A DNA stretch of 37,373 nt from Bog-756 sp035534835 (lineage in GTDB: Bacteria > Actinomycetota > Acidimicrobiia > Acidimicrobiales > RAAP-2). Location of the stretch: NCBI GenBank assembly GCA_035534835.1, contig DATLRE010000080.1, positions 1 to 37,373 of the forward strand. The letters run 5' to 3'. Shown piece by piece: positions 1 through 7,404 of this stretch. The notes beneath the pieces were generated by a model that was not told the origin of the DNA, made no database searches, and was given only the letters and a program-made list of their open reading frames with translations. The position numbers and the translations under genes were made by a program. How positions within the stretch are numbered: the first letter of the stretch is position 1; each line of letters starts with the position of its first letter.

Positions 1-2
1 GC

Positions 3-62
3 ACGGCCGGCGGCGAATACGATTCAATGTCCGCGCGAAGTCTGCCGATGATGGTCGCATGA
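3..62 (+). CDS. Possible C-terminal end of an upstream gene (partial)
   Basis: An open frame enters from the left edge and stops at the TGA that overlaps the pilB ATG (ATGA). It would read ...ARSLPMMVA-stop. The ten bases GGTCGCATGA at this junction are identical to those at the pilB/pilT junction, where pilB ends in VVA-stop, which favours a real translationally coupled overlap. Only about 19 codons are visible, so no product can be named. The competing explanation is that the pilB frame itself continues to the left edge. Confidence 0.3.
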   Translation, partial: TAGGEYDSMSARSLPMMVA

Positions 63-2443
63 GCGATGTGGAGGCCACCAGGTACCTGGCGGGCGAGCGC
101 GAACTCGAGTTCGTGGACCTCGATGCCTACGGTGTCGACCCGGCAGCGGGAGCGCTGCTCTCCGGCGATCTGTCGCGTCATCACCGCGTCCTCGCCGTCA
201 AGCGGAAGTTCGGGACTCCGGTGATCGCCACGGCGGACCCGGACGACCTCTACGCCATGGACTCGATCCGTGCGCTCCTCGGGCGTGACTTCATCACGGT
301 CGTGGCCGCGCCGGAACAGATCGACCGGTACATCGCCCTGGTGTTCGACGGTGGGGCGGTGCCGGTCGTCCCACCGGTGGTGCCCGGTGCCGACGGGGCC
401 GACATCGCAGGCCCGGTGGACGCCTTCGACCAGGTCTTCGCCGACGTCGCCCAGCTCGGGCCCCGGCCTCCACTGCCCGCCCTCGACCTCCTCCCCCCGC
501 CGCCCGTCGCACCGGACGGATTGCCCGATCTGGCGGATGCGGTCGGGTCGTCCCTCCCCCCGGTCGACGCCGCCGACGAACTCGCCGCGCTGGCCCGTTC
601 CGTCGAGGTGGGAGGGACGCCGGACGTTCCCGACCCGATCCTCGAGGACGCGGGGACCGCGGTCGACGCCGCCGATCTGGTGGCCGAGGCCGTCGCCACC
701 TTCCACGGCCTCCACCCGGAGAGCCCGGCGACGGGGGATACTGCCGCCGACACCGCCGGGTTCCCACCGCTCGCCATGGCCCTGGTGGCCGACGGACGCG
801 TGCCGCTCGAGGCGATGAGCCTGGCGGTCGAGGAGCACCACCTCACCGGTCAGAGCATCGCCCGGATCCTCACCAACCAGAAGCTGGTGACCGAGGCGGA
901 CCTCATGTGGGGCATGGCCGAGGAGATGGGACTCAAGTTCGTCGACCTCGATGTCACCGGAGTCGACCTCAGCGTGTCGAACGTGATCCCCGAGAACACC
1001 GCCCGGCACCACAACGTCATGGTGATCGCGCTGGACGGCGGGGTCCCGGTCGTGGCGACGTCGAACCCCACCGACGTGTTCGCCATGGACGACCTGCGCA
1101 CGATTCTCGGTACCAATTTCATCGTCGTCGTGGCCACCCGGACGCAGATCGGCGCATACATCGGGCGGGCGTTCAGCAGCGGCGACGCCGCCGACATGGC
1201 CATGGAGGCCTCGCTCGGCATGGACGGCGGTGCTTCGGACGGCGGGGTGGACGACATCCAGGCCGTCACCGAGACGGCGCCGATCGTCCGGTACGTGAAC
1301 CTGCTGATCCTGCAGGCACTGAACGAGCGCGCCTCGGACATCCACATCGAGCCGACGGCCACCGATCTGCGGATCCGTTACCGCATCGACGGGGTGCTCC
1401 ACGACGTCTCCACCGGACCGAAGACCATCGCCGCGGCGGTCACCACCCGCCTCAAGGTCATGGCCGACATGAACATCGCCGAGCACCGGGTCCCCCAGGA
1501 CGGTCGCATCTCCCTCAACGTGGGCGCCAAGGGCATCGACCTCCGCATGGCGACGCTGCCCACCATCAACGGCGAGAAGATCGTCATGCGGGTGCTCGAC
1601 AAGTCGAGCGTCGTGCTCGGGTTCGCGGAGCTGGGTTTCGACCCGCAGATGCTCGGGCTCTACGAGCAGCTCTACACCAAGCCGTACGGGACCATCCTGG
1701 TCAGTGGCCCGACCGGTTCGGGCAAGTCGACCACGCTGTACACGACGCTGACCGCGCTGAATTCGCCCGAGAAGAACATCATCACCGTCGAGGACCCGGT
1801 CGAGGTGCCCCTCAAGGGGGTCAACCAGGTCCAGCTGAACGTCAAGGCCGGCCTCACGTTCGCGGGCGCACTCCGCGCCATCCTGCGCTCCGACCCGGAC
1901 ATCGTCCTCGTGGGGGAGATCCGCGACAAGGAGACGGCGTCGATCGCCATCGAGGCGGCCCTGACCGGCCACATGGTGCTCGCCACGCTGCACACCAACA
2001 GTGCCTCGGCCACGCCGATGCGCCTCATCGAGATGGGTATCGAGCCGTTCCTGGTCACCTCCGCCATCTCGGGTGTCGTGGCCCAGCGCCTCGCCCGGCG
2101 CCTCTGCATGCACTGCAAGCAGCCCTACGAACCGACCGAGGCCGACATCACCGCAGCCGGGTGGACGCTCGCCGAAGTCAGCGCTCTCGGGGAGTTGAGC
2201 ACGGTCTACCGCTCCGAGGGCTGCTCGGCGTGCGCGCAGACGGGCTACCGGGGCCGCATCGCCCTCGCCGAACTGATGCCCATGACCGAGGAGGTCGAGC
2301 GAATGATCATCGAAGGTGGTTCGGTGGAGGAGATCCACCGCCTCGCCGTGAGCCAGGGCATGGTCGCCCTCCGCCAGGCCGGTCTGCGGAAGGCCGTCGA
2401 GGGGGAGACCACGCTCGAGGAAGTCCTGCGGGTGGTCGCATGA
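59..2443 (+). CDS. pilB: Type IV pilus extension ATPase PilB (GspE/PulE family)
   Basis: Cytoplasmic hexameric ATPase that powers type IV pilus assembly. Two copies of the N-terminal MshEN/GspE-N fold are visible: the first about residues 5-100, the second about 265-385, both containing 'FVDLD' followed by a 'TSNPTDVFAMDDLR'-like segment. An acidic Pro/Ala-rich linker separates them. The motor core follows, with Walker A GPTGSGKST near residue 550, Asp/Walker B 'SDPDIVLVGEIRD', His box 'HMVLATLHTNSA', and a zinc site formed by C683/C686 and C722/C725. The 794-aa length is above the usual ~560-600 because of the duplicated N-domain and linker. The ATG overlaps an upstream TGA, but the frame stays open to the left edge and the first N-domain lacks its leading helices, so the true start may lie further left. 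The stop overlaps the pilT start. Confidence 0.93.
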   Translation: MSDVEATRYLAGERELEFVDLDAYGVDPAAGALLSGDLSRHHRVLAVKRKFGTPVIATADPDDLYAMDSIRALLGRDFITVVAAPEQIDRYIALVFDGGAVPVVPPVVPGADGADIAGPVDAFDQVFADVAQLGPRPPLPALDLLPPPPVAPDGLPDLADAVGSSLPPVDAADELAALARSVEVGGTPDVPDPILEDAGTAVDAADLVAEAVATFHGLHPESPATGDTAADTAGFPPLAMALVADGRVPLEAMSLAVEEHHLTGQSIARILTNQKLVTEADLMWGMAEEMGLKFVDLDVTGVDLSVSNVIPENTARHHNVMVIALDGGVPVVATSNPTDVFAMDDLRTILGTNFIVVVATRTQIGAYIGRAFSSGDAADMAMEASLGMDGGASDGGVDDIQAVTETAPIVRYVNLLILQALNERASDIHIEPTATDLRIRYRIDGVLHDVSTGPKTIAAAVTTRLKVMADMNIAEHRVPQDGRISLNVGAKGIDLRMATLPTINGEKIVMRVLDKSSVVLGFAELGFDPQMLGLYEQLYTKPYGTILVSGPTGSGKSTTLYTTLTALNSPEKNIITVEDPVEVPLKGVNQVQLNVKAGLTFAGALRAILRSDPDIVLVGEIRDKETASIAIEAALTGHMVLATLHTNSASATPMRLIEMGIEPFLVTSAISGVVAQRLARRLCMHCKQPYEPTEADITAAGWTLAEVSALGELSTVYRSEGCSACAQTGYRGRIALAELMPMTEEVERMIIEGGSVEEIHRLAVSQGMVALRQAGLRKAVEGETTLEEVLRVVA

Positions 2444-4092
2444 CCTCCACCACCTCTACCGGCCGCACCGAGTGGACGACCCGCCTGGCACAGGCGCTGA
2501 TCCAGGCGGGTTACGCCACCGATTCCGAGATGCGGCCGCTGGTCAACGAGGCCCTCAGCACCGACCAGCCGCTCGGGACGCTCCTGATCGGCCGCGAACT
2601 GGCGCTTCCGAGCGTCGTGGTCGGCACCCTCTCCCAGCTGTCCCAGGTCCCCGCCGTCGACATCTCGGCGTTCGCACCCCAGCCGGACGCGCTCGCGACC
2701 CTGTCCGGCGCGCTCGGGCGCGAGTTCGGGGCCGTCGGGCTGCAGTTCGAAGGAACTGCACTGTCCGCGGCGTTCGCGGAGCCGCCCTCCCCGCACGAAC
2801 TCGACGATCTCGCCGGTCGCATCGGGCACCGTGTCCGCCCCGTCCTGGCGGACCCGGTCCTCGTGGCACGCCTCCTCGACGGCTCCGCGGCGGGGGCACC
2901 GACGGCTGCGGGTGGCGGTGAGGGAGCGGGGGACGAGCCGGCCCCGTCCGCCGCATCCCTGTCGCGAGCCGATCAGGTCGAGAACCTCCTGGCATCCGGG
3001 ATGCCCGTGAAGACGGGCGACGACTCGATGCCGCTCCACGTGGACGACCTGCTGCGCTACGCCGTCGCCGTGGGAGCCTCGGACGTCCACCTGACGGCGG
3101 CGATGCCCGGGACGATCCGGCTCCACGGCGCCATGCGCCCCATCGAGGGCTGTCCGCCGTTGACCAACGAGGACATCCGAGACATGGTCTTCGGGATCCT
3201 CCCGGCCTCACAGCGGGAGCGCTTCGAGGCCGAACACGAGCTCGACACCTCCCACACCATCCCGGGCGTGGGCCGGTTCCGTGTCAACGTCGCCCTCCAG
3301 CGGGGAACCGTGACCGTCGCCCTGCGGCCCATCCCGCACGAGATGCCGGTCTTCTCCAGTCTGGGACTCCCGGACTCCATCCGGGAATTCACGGACCTCC
3401 GGCGGGGCCTCGTCCTGGTGACGGGACCCACGGGCTCGGGCAAGTCGACCACGCTCGCGTCGCTCATCGACATCATCAACCGGACCAAGCCGATGCACAT
3501 CGTCACGGTGGAGGATCCGATCGAGTTCCTGCACGATCACAAGCAGTCCATCATCACCCAGCGCGAGATCGGCGAGGACACCGACTCGTTCGCCGAGGCG
3601 CTCCGCCGGGTGCTCCGCCAGGACCCCGACGTCATCCTGGTCGGCGAGCTCCGGGACCTGGAGACCATCTCCATGGCACTCACCGCCGCCGAGACGGGCC
3701 ACCTCGTCTTCGGCACGCTCCACACCCAGGACGCGCCGCAGACGATCGACCGGATCATCGACGTGTTCCCGACCCAGCAGCAGGAGCAGATCCGGGTCAT
3801 GCTCGCCTCCACGCTCGAGGGCGTGGTGACCCAACAGCTGGTCCCGACCTCGGACGGCAGCGGCCGAGCCCCGTGCGCCGAGGTGCTGGTGTGCACGTCC
3901 GCGGTACGCAACCTCATCCGCCAGTCGAAGACCCACCAGATCTACTCCCTGATGCAGGTCGGCGGGAGCTTCGGAATGCAGACCATGGACCAGGGGCTGG
4001 CCAACCTGGTCAAGGAAGGCGTGATCTCCGAGTCCGCCGCATACGACCGGTCCTCCAACGAGGAGGACCTCCGGAACCATCTCCACCACTGA
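2440..4092 (+). CDS. pilT: Type IV pilus retraction ATPase PilT with extra N-terminal domain
   Basis: ATPase that depolymerises pili, driving retraction and twitching. The ATG overlaps the pilB stop (ATGA), implying translational coupling. Residues from about 197 form a canonical PilT: an N-terminal PAS-like part ('ASDVHLTAAMPG'), Walker A GPTGSGKST at 329-337, 'RQDPDVILVGELRD', His box 'HLVFGTLHTQDA', the PilT-specific 'AVRNLIRQSKTHQIYSLM', and 'GGSFGMQTMDQGL'. Unusually, residues 1-150 resemble the MshEN/GspE-N fold normally found on PilB ('AGYATDSEMRPLVNEAL...QPLGTLLIGREL'). A Gly/Ala/Pro-rich linker follows. Total 550 aa against about 350-370 for ordinary PilT. PilT identity is secure; the N-domain assignment is inferred from sequence pattern. 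Confidence 0.92.
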   Translation: MTSTTSTGRTEWTTRLAQALIQAGYATDSEMRPLVNEALSTDQPLGTLLIGRELALPSVVVGTLSQLSQVPAVDISAFAPQPDALATLSGALGREFGAVGLQFEGTALSAAFAEPPSPHELDDLAGRIGHRVRPVLADPVLVARLLDGSAAGAPTAAGGGEGAGDEPAPSAASLSRADQVENLLASGMPVKTGDDSMPLHVDDLLRYAVAVGASDVHLTAAMPGTIRLHGAMRPIEGCPPLTNEDIRDMVFGILPASQRERFEAEHELDTSHTIPGVGRFRVNVALQRGTVTVALRPIPHEMPVFSSLGLPDSIREFTDLRRGLVLVTGPTGSGKSTTLASLIDIINRTKPMHIVTVEDPIEFLHDHKQSIITQREIGEDTDSFAEALRRVLRQDPDVILVGELRDLETISMALTAAETGHLVFGTLHTQDAPQTIDRIIDVFPTQQQEQIRVMLASTLEGVVTQQLVPTSDGSGRAPCAEVLVCTSAVRNLIRQSKTHQIYSLMQVGGSFGMQTMDQGLANLVKEGVISESAAYDRSSNEEDLRNHLHH

Positions 4093-4132
4093 TGGCCGGC
4101 AACCGCACCACTGAGCGACGAAGCGGGGAACC

Positions 4133-5362
4133 GTGGCACTGACATTCGACTACAAGGTCCGGGACAAGTCCGGCGGTCTCGTCGAGGGGGAACTCGACGG
4201 GGACAGCATGGCCCTGGTCGTCCGCCGTCTCCGCGAGATGGGCTACATGCCGATCTCGGTGACCCCGAAGTCGGCGGTGAACCTGAAGACCGAGATCAAG
4301 ATCCCCGGCCTGTCGGACCGGATCAAGCTCCGCGAGGTCGCGGTCATGACCCGCCAGCTGTCGACCATGGTCGACTCCGGCCTGTCGGTGGTCCGCTCCC
4401 TCGGCATCCTCGGGGCTCAGGTGGACAACCCGGAGCTCGCACGGATCATCAACGAGGTGCGGCTCGACCTCGAGCACGGCTCGTCGCTCTCGGCTGCGTG
4501 TCTCAAGCATCCGAAGGCGTTCTCCAAGCTCTACTGCACGCTCATCCAGGCCGGTGAGGTCGGTGGGAACCTGGACGATGTGCTGACCTCGCTCGCCGAC
4601 ACCATCGAGAAGCAGGCCCAGCTCAACAAGACCATCAAGTCGGCCATGACCTATCCGGCCGTGGTCATGTCGGTGATGGTCCTGATCTTCTCGGCCATGA
4701 TCGTCTTCATCGTCCCCGTCTTCCAGAACCTCTTCAAGAGCCTCGGGGGCAAGCTTCCGATGCCGACCCAGATCCTCATCGACGTGTCCAATGTCATGAC
4801 CAGCGTGTGGGTGGTCGTGGTCGTCGTCGTCATCGTCGGGATCATCGTCGCCGTCAAGAAGTGGATCGCCACTGAGAGCGGCCGGCGCATCTGGGACCGG
4901 TGGATGCTGAAGCCGCCGATCTTCGGACCGCTGTTCCACAAGGTGTCACTGGCCCGCGTCACCAACACGTTCGGCTCGCTCATCGGCTCCGGCGTGCCGA
5001 TCCTCGAGGCACTGGACATCAGTGCGGAGACAGCGGGCAACGTCACCATCGGCGACGTGCTCCGCCTGTCGAAGAACGGTGTGCGGGAAGGTCGGCCGCT
5101 GGCGGACACGCTCCGCGAGCACGAGGAGGTCATCCCCGCGCTCATGGTGCAGATGATCGAGGTCGGCGAGCAGACCGGTGAGCTCGACGGGATGCTGAAG
5201 AAGGTCGCCTACTTCTACGACCAGGAGGTCGAGGTCACGGTCAACAATCTGACCGCCCTCCTCGAGCCGCTGCTGACCGTCTTCATGGGCGCCGGCGTCG
5301 GCATGATGGTCATCGCCCTGTACCTGCCGATGTTCGACTACATCAAGCTCGTGCATCCCTGA
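4133..5362 (+). CDS. pilC: Type IV pilus inner-membrane platform protein PilC (GspF family)
   Basis: Polytopic inner-membrane protein that couples PilB and PilT to pilin insertion and removal. The 409-aa length is normal for the family. It has the T2SSF domain twice, about residues 70-195 ('MTRQLSTMVDSGLSVVRSL...LIQAGEVGGNLDDVL') and 275-400 ('FGSLIGSGVPILEAL...MIEVGEQTGELDGML'), each followed by hydrophobic segments (about 175-200, 222-242 and 378-400). The GTG start follows a GGGGA Shine-Dalgarno at 4125-4129 and lies 40 bases after the pilT stop. The order pilB-pilT-pilC is the usual type IVa core. pilM, pilN, pilO and the prepilin peptidase are not in the window. Confidence 0.95.
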   Translation: MALTFDYKVRDKSGGLVEGELDGDSMALVVRRLREMGYMPISVTPKSAVNLKTEIKIPGLSDRIKLREVAVMTRQLSTMVDSGLSVVRSLGILGAQVDNPELARIINEVRLDLEHGSSLSAACLKHPKAFSKLYCTLIQAGEVGGNLDDVLTSLADTIEKQAQLNKTIKSAMTYPAVVMSVMVLIFSAMIVFIVPVFQNLFKSLGGKLPMPTQILIDVSNVMTSVWVVVVVVVIVGIIVAVKKWIATESGRRIWDRWMLKPPIFGPLFHKVSLARVTNTFGSLIGSGVPILEALDISAETAGNVTIGDVLRLSKNGVREGRPLADTLREHEEVIPALMVQMIEVGEQTGELDGMLKKVAYFYDQEVEVTVNNLTALLEPLLTVFMGAGVGMMVIALYLPMFDYIKLVHP

Positions 5363-5416
5363 TCTCCTGGCGGGCCAACCCGTGCGGGCTCTCGAGGGGT
5401 GGGGATCTCCACGCAT

Positions 5417-5468
5417 CGGCTGGCCGGATCCGGTCCGTGCCCAGCGTGAACCTCCGGACCGCCAGCCG
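5417..5468 (+). promoter_or_regulatory. Strong stem-loop in the pilC-pilin 1 intergenic region
   Basis: A long imperfect inverted repeat. CGGCTGG (5417-5423) pairs with CCAGCCG (5462-5468), and CGGTCCG (5431-5437) pairs with CGGACCG (5455-5461), giving 14 bp with a 7-base bulge and a 17-base loop. It has no U-tract, so it is not a textbook terminator. It lies 112 bases before the pilin start and could stop pilBTC transcription, act as a 5' leader structure of the pilin mRNA, or stabilise a processed pilin transcript. The rest of 5363-5580 shows no gene. Confidence 0.55.
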
Positions 5469-5580
5469 GCGTCCCGGGAGCCGACCCCGTCCGCACACCG
5501 GCGCCGAGATTCCTACGGTCCTGCGGCAACCATTTCCGGAATTGCCGGCGGAGACTCAAGTAACTCCACCGAGAGGTCGA

Positions 5581-6273
5581 ATGGTCTGCATGAAGAATTT
5601 GGGGTCGGCGGAGGCCCTCGATGAGTCCGCATACAACGAAGAGGGATTCAGCTTGATCGAACTGATGGTCGTCTTGCTGGTGCTCGCCGTTCTCCTGACC
5701 ATAGCGATCCCCACCTTCCTCGGCACCACGGCGACGGCGGACAACCGTTCGGCACAGTCGAACCTCATCACCGCGTTCACCGATGCGAAGACACAGTTCC
5801 AGAACAGTGGGCAGACCTACTTCGTCGGAGGGACACAGGATGCGGCGGCATTCGCGGGCCTTCTCGACGCTGCACAGCTCGACCTGAGGTTCCGGGCCGG
5901 TTCGCTCGGGCCGTCGACCTCGCAGGGCAGCTCGGACTCGCTGTCGACGATCTCGGTGGCCGTGTCCGCCGACGGCAACGGGCTGGTACTGGCGGCCTAC
6001 TCGGTCCCGGGCAACTGCTTCTACGTCGTGGACAATACGGAGCCACTCTCCGCCGCTTCGATCGCGAGCTCGCCCTACGCCGGCACGACCGTGGTGACGA
6101 CCACGGCCAGCTCACCTGCTTCGGCTGGCTCGATCGGACTACCGACGGCGGTGGGAACCAATTTCGTCGAGGTCACAGGCGACACCATCAAGGCCGACTG
6201 CAATGCCTACACGCCGAAGTCGAATGGTGCTCCCGGCACCGTGCGGTACTCGACGGACGGATTCCCCAACTGA
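5581..6273 (+). CDS. Type IV pilin 1 (prepilin)
   Basis: Structural pilin with a class III-type leader: 22 mostly polar, acidic residues (MVCMKNLGSAEALDESAYNE, then EG) before the cleavage point G|FSLIELMVV. Glu+5 of the mature protein is present, followed by a hydrophobic helix through IPTFLG. The mature part has a helix ('DNRSAQSNLITAFTDAKTQF') and a C-terminal beta domain with a Cys pair ('NCFYVVDN' and 'DCNAYTP') that could close a disulfide. The frame is open further upstream to 5437, but GAGAGG at 5571-5576 and family architecture favour the ATG at 5581; the ATG at 5590 is an alternative. It is paralogous to the next pilin, sharing 'SADGNG(L/I)VL..YS......C.Y.VDN'. Confidence 0.9.
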   Translation: MVCMKNLGSAEALDESAYNEEGFSLIELMVVLLVLAVLLTIAIPTFLGTTATADNRSAQSNLITAFTDAKTQFQNSGQTYFVGGTQDAAAFAGLLDAAQLDLRFRAGSLGPSTSQGSSDSLSTISVAVSADGNGLVLAAYSVPGNCFYVVDNTEPLSAASIASSPYAGTTVVTTTASSPASAGSIGLPTAVGTNFVEVTGDTIKADCNAYTPKSNGAPGTVRYSTDGFPN

Positions 6274-6397
6274 CGACGCCCGGACAGTAGCGCTGCGACG
6301 TGGTGCACGTCGGCCGCGCAGCCTCGGGTTGGCGAGGACCGGATCGGGGCTCGTGAGGTCCACTCCGACCTCCGTCGGACACCACTCCGGAGATGCG

Positions 6398-6427
6398 GGC
6401 CGGTGCCACGTCGCGTACGTGCCGGCC
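6398..6427 (+). promoter_or_regulatory. Hairpin in the 344-bp pilin 1-pilin 2 intergenic region
   Basis: GGCCGG (6398-6403) pairs with CCGGCC (6422-6427), and CACGT (6407-6411) pairs with ACGTG (6417-6421), with a 3-base bulge and 5-base loop. The surrounding 6274-6617 carries no convincing gene. A second short inverted repeat (ACGGG...CCCGT) lies at about 6484-6500, in an unusually AT-rich stretch for this genome. A weak promoter candidate is TTGCCG (6561-6566) with TAGATG (6583-6588) at 16-bp spacing. The hairpin could terminate pilin 1 or belong to a structured leader. Confidence 0.45.
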
Positions 6428-6617
6428 ACCGGGCACCTCCGACCCCCGGCGACCCCCGGGAGGAGACGTTCTTCCTGGTCAAACGGGAAAATGTGCCCGT
6501 CAAAAATTGTTGGATCACGTCGCTCAAGTTGACGATCCGTTCTGACGATGGGACTACCGGTTGCCGCGTATGGCGATCGACATAGATGCAGCACATACCG
6601 ACAAGAGGAGAAAGCAC

Positions 6618-7223
6618 ATGGTGTCATCCGTTATCAGTCGCCTGAACGACAGGCGCGACGCGGCAGCCGACCTGGGAGAGGATGCGGGCTTCACCCTCAT
6701 CGAACTCATGGTCGTCCTGCTGATCCTGGCCATCCTGCTCGCCATCGCCATCCCCACCTTCTTGGGTGTCACCGGCGGTGCCAACGACCGGGCTGCCCAG
6801 TCCAACCTGAACACCGCGCTCACCGCCACCAAGACGCAGGCGACGCAGCTCGGCCAGACCTACACCGGCGTGACCACTACGGTGATGAACACGGCCGAGC
6901 CCAGCATCAACTGGAACCTCGGTGGGACCACGATCAGCACCCAGGGTCCGGTCTCGTTCTACGTCAGCACCGACGGGAACGGAATCGTCCTGACGTCGTA
7001 CTCGAAGAGCACGCAGACCTGCTGGTACGCCGTGGACAACCTGGCGACCGTGGGCACTACGACCAATGGCCCGTACGTCACCGCCGCCAGCCCCGGTACG
7101 ACGGGCAGTGCTCCGACGAACGCCGGCACGTACTACTCCCGGGTGAAGAGCGCCACCAGCTGTGATGCTGCAAGCGTTCCGACCTGGACCGGTTGGGCCG
7201 CCAACTACACCGCAGTTCCGTAA
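6618..7223 (+). CDS. Type IV pilin 2 (prepilin)
   Basis: Second pilin, 201 aa, with leader MVSSVISRLNDRRDAAADLG plus EDAG cut before FTLIELMVVLLILAILLAIAIPTFLG. Glu+5 is present. The helix 'ANDRAAQSNLNTALTATKTQA' and the beta-domain motif 'STDGNGIVLTSYS....TCWYAVDN' match pilin 1, so the genes are tandem paralogues. Cysteines in 'TCWYAVDN' and 'TSCDAAS' probably form the D-region disulfide. The start is fixed by AGAGGAG at 6604-6610, 7 bases before the ATG; the longer upstream frame has no such signal. Which pilin is the major subunit cannot be told, but the clean Shine-Dalgarno and the terminator directly behind it suggest strong expression. Confidence 0.92.
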   Translation: MVSSVISRLNDRRDAAADLGEDAGFTLIELMVVLLILAILLAIAIPTFLGVTGGANDRAAQSNLNTALTATKTQATQLGQTYTGVTTTVMNTAEPSINWNLGGTTISTQGPVSFYVSTDGNGIVLTSYSKSTQTCWYAVDNLATVGTTTNGPYVTAASPGTTGSAPTNAGTYYSRVKSATSCDAASVPTWTGWAANYTAVP

Positions 7224-7277
7224 TCAGGAGCTGAACCGGCTCGTCCGTGAGTTCTGCGGATGAGTGGAGTTGCCGAG

Positions 7278-7307
7278 ACGTGCCCCCCTCTCCCGAGGGG
7301 GGCACGT
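7278..7307 (+). terminator. Intrinsic terminator after pilin 2
   Basis: Perfect 13-bp inverted repeat: 7278-7290 with 7295-7307 around a TCCC loop, followed by ATCCTTTCC. It lies 54 bases after the pilin stop. The frame of the following membrane-protein gene is open across it, which argues that translation of that gene starts further downstream. Confidence 0.85.
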
Positions 7308-7404
7308 ATCCTTTCCGCGTGTCACGCAGTCGTGCAATGGGAAGGACGGGACGTGTGGGAATTCCGGGTTGAGCCTCAAGTCCGACCTTCGCAATTACGA
7401 TGAT

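Noticed and set aside
907..2439. Long open frame preceding pilT in the same frame
   Set aside because: Its translation is Arg/His/Gly-rich shadow sequence over pilB; pilT homology begins after the ATG at 2440.
5363..5580. Cyclic di-GMP riboswitch before the pilin
   Set aside because: The stem-loop lacks the conserved GEMM core motifs and the expected tetraloop-receptor arrangement.
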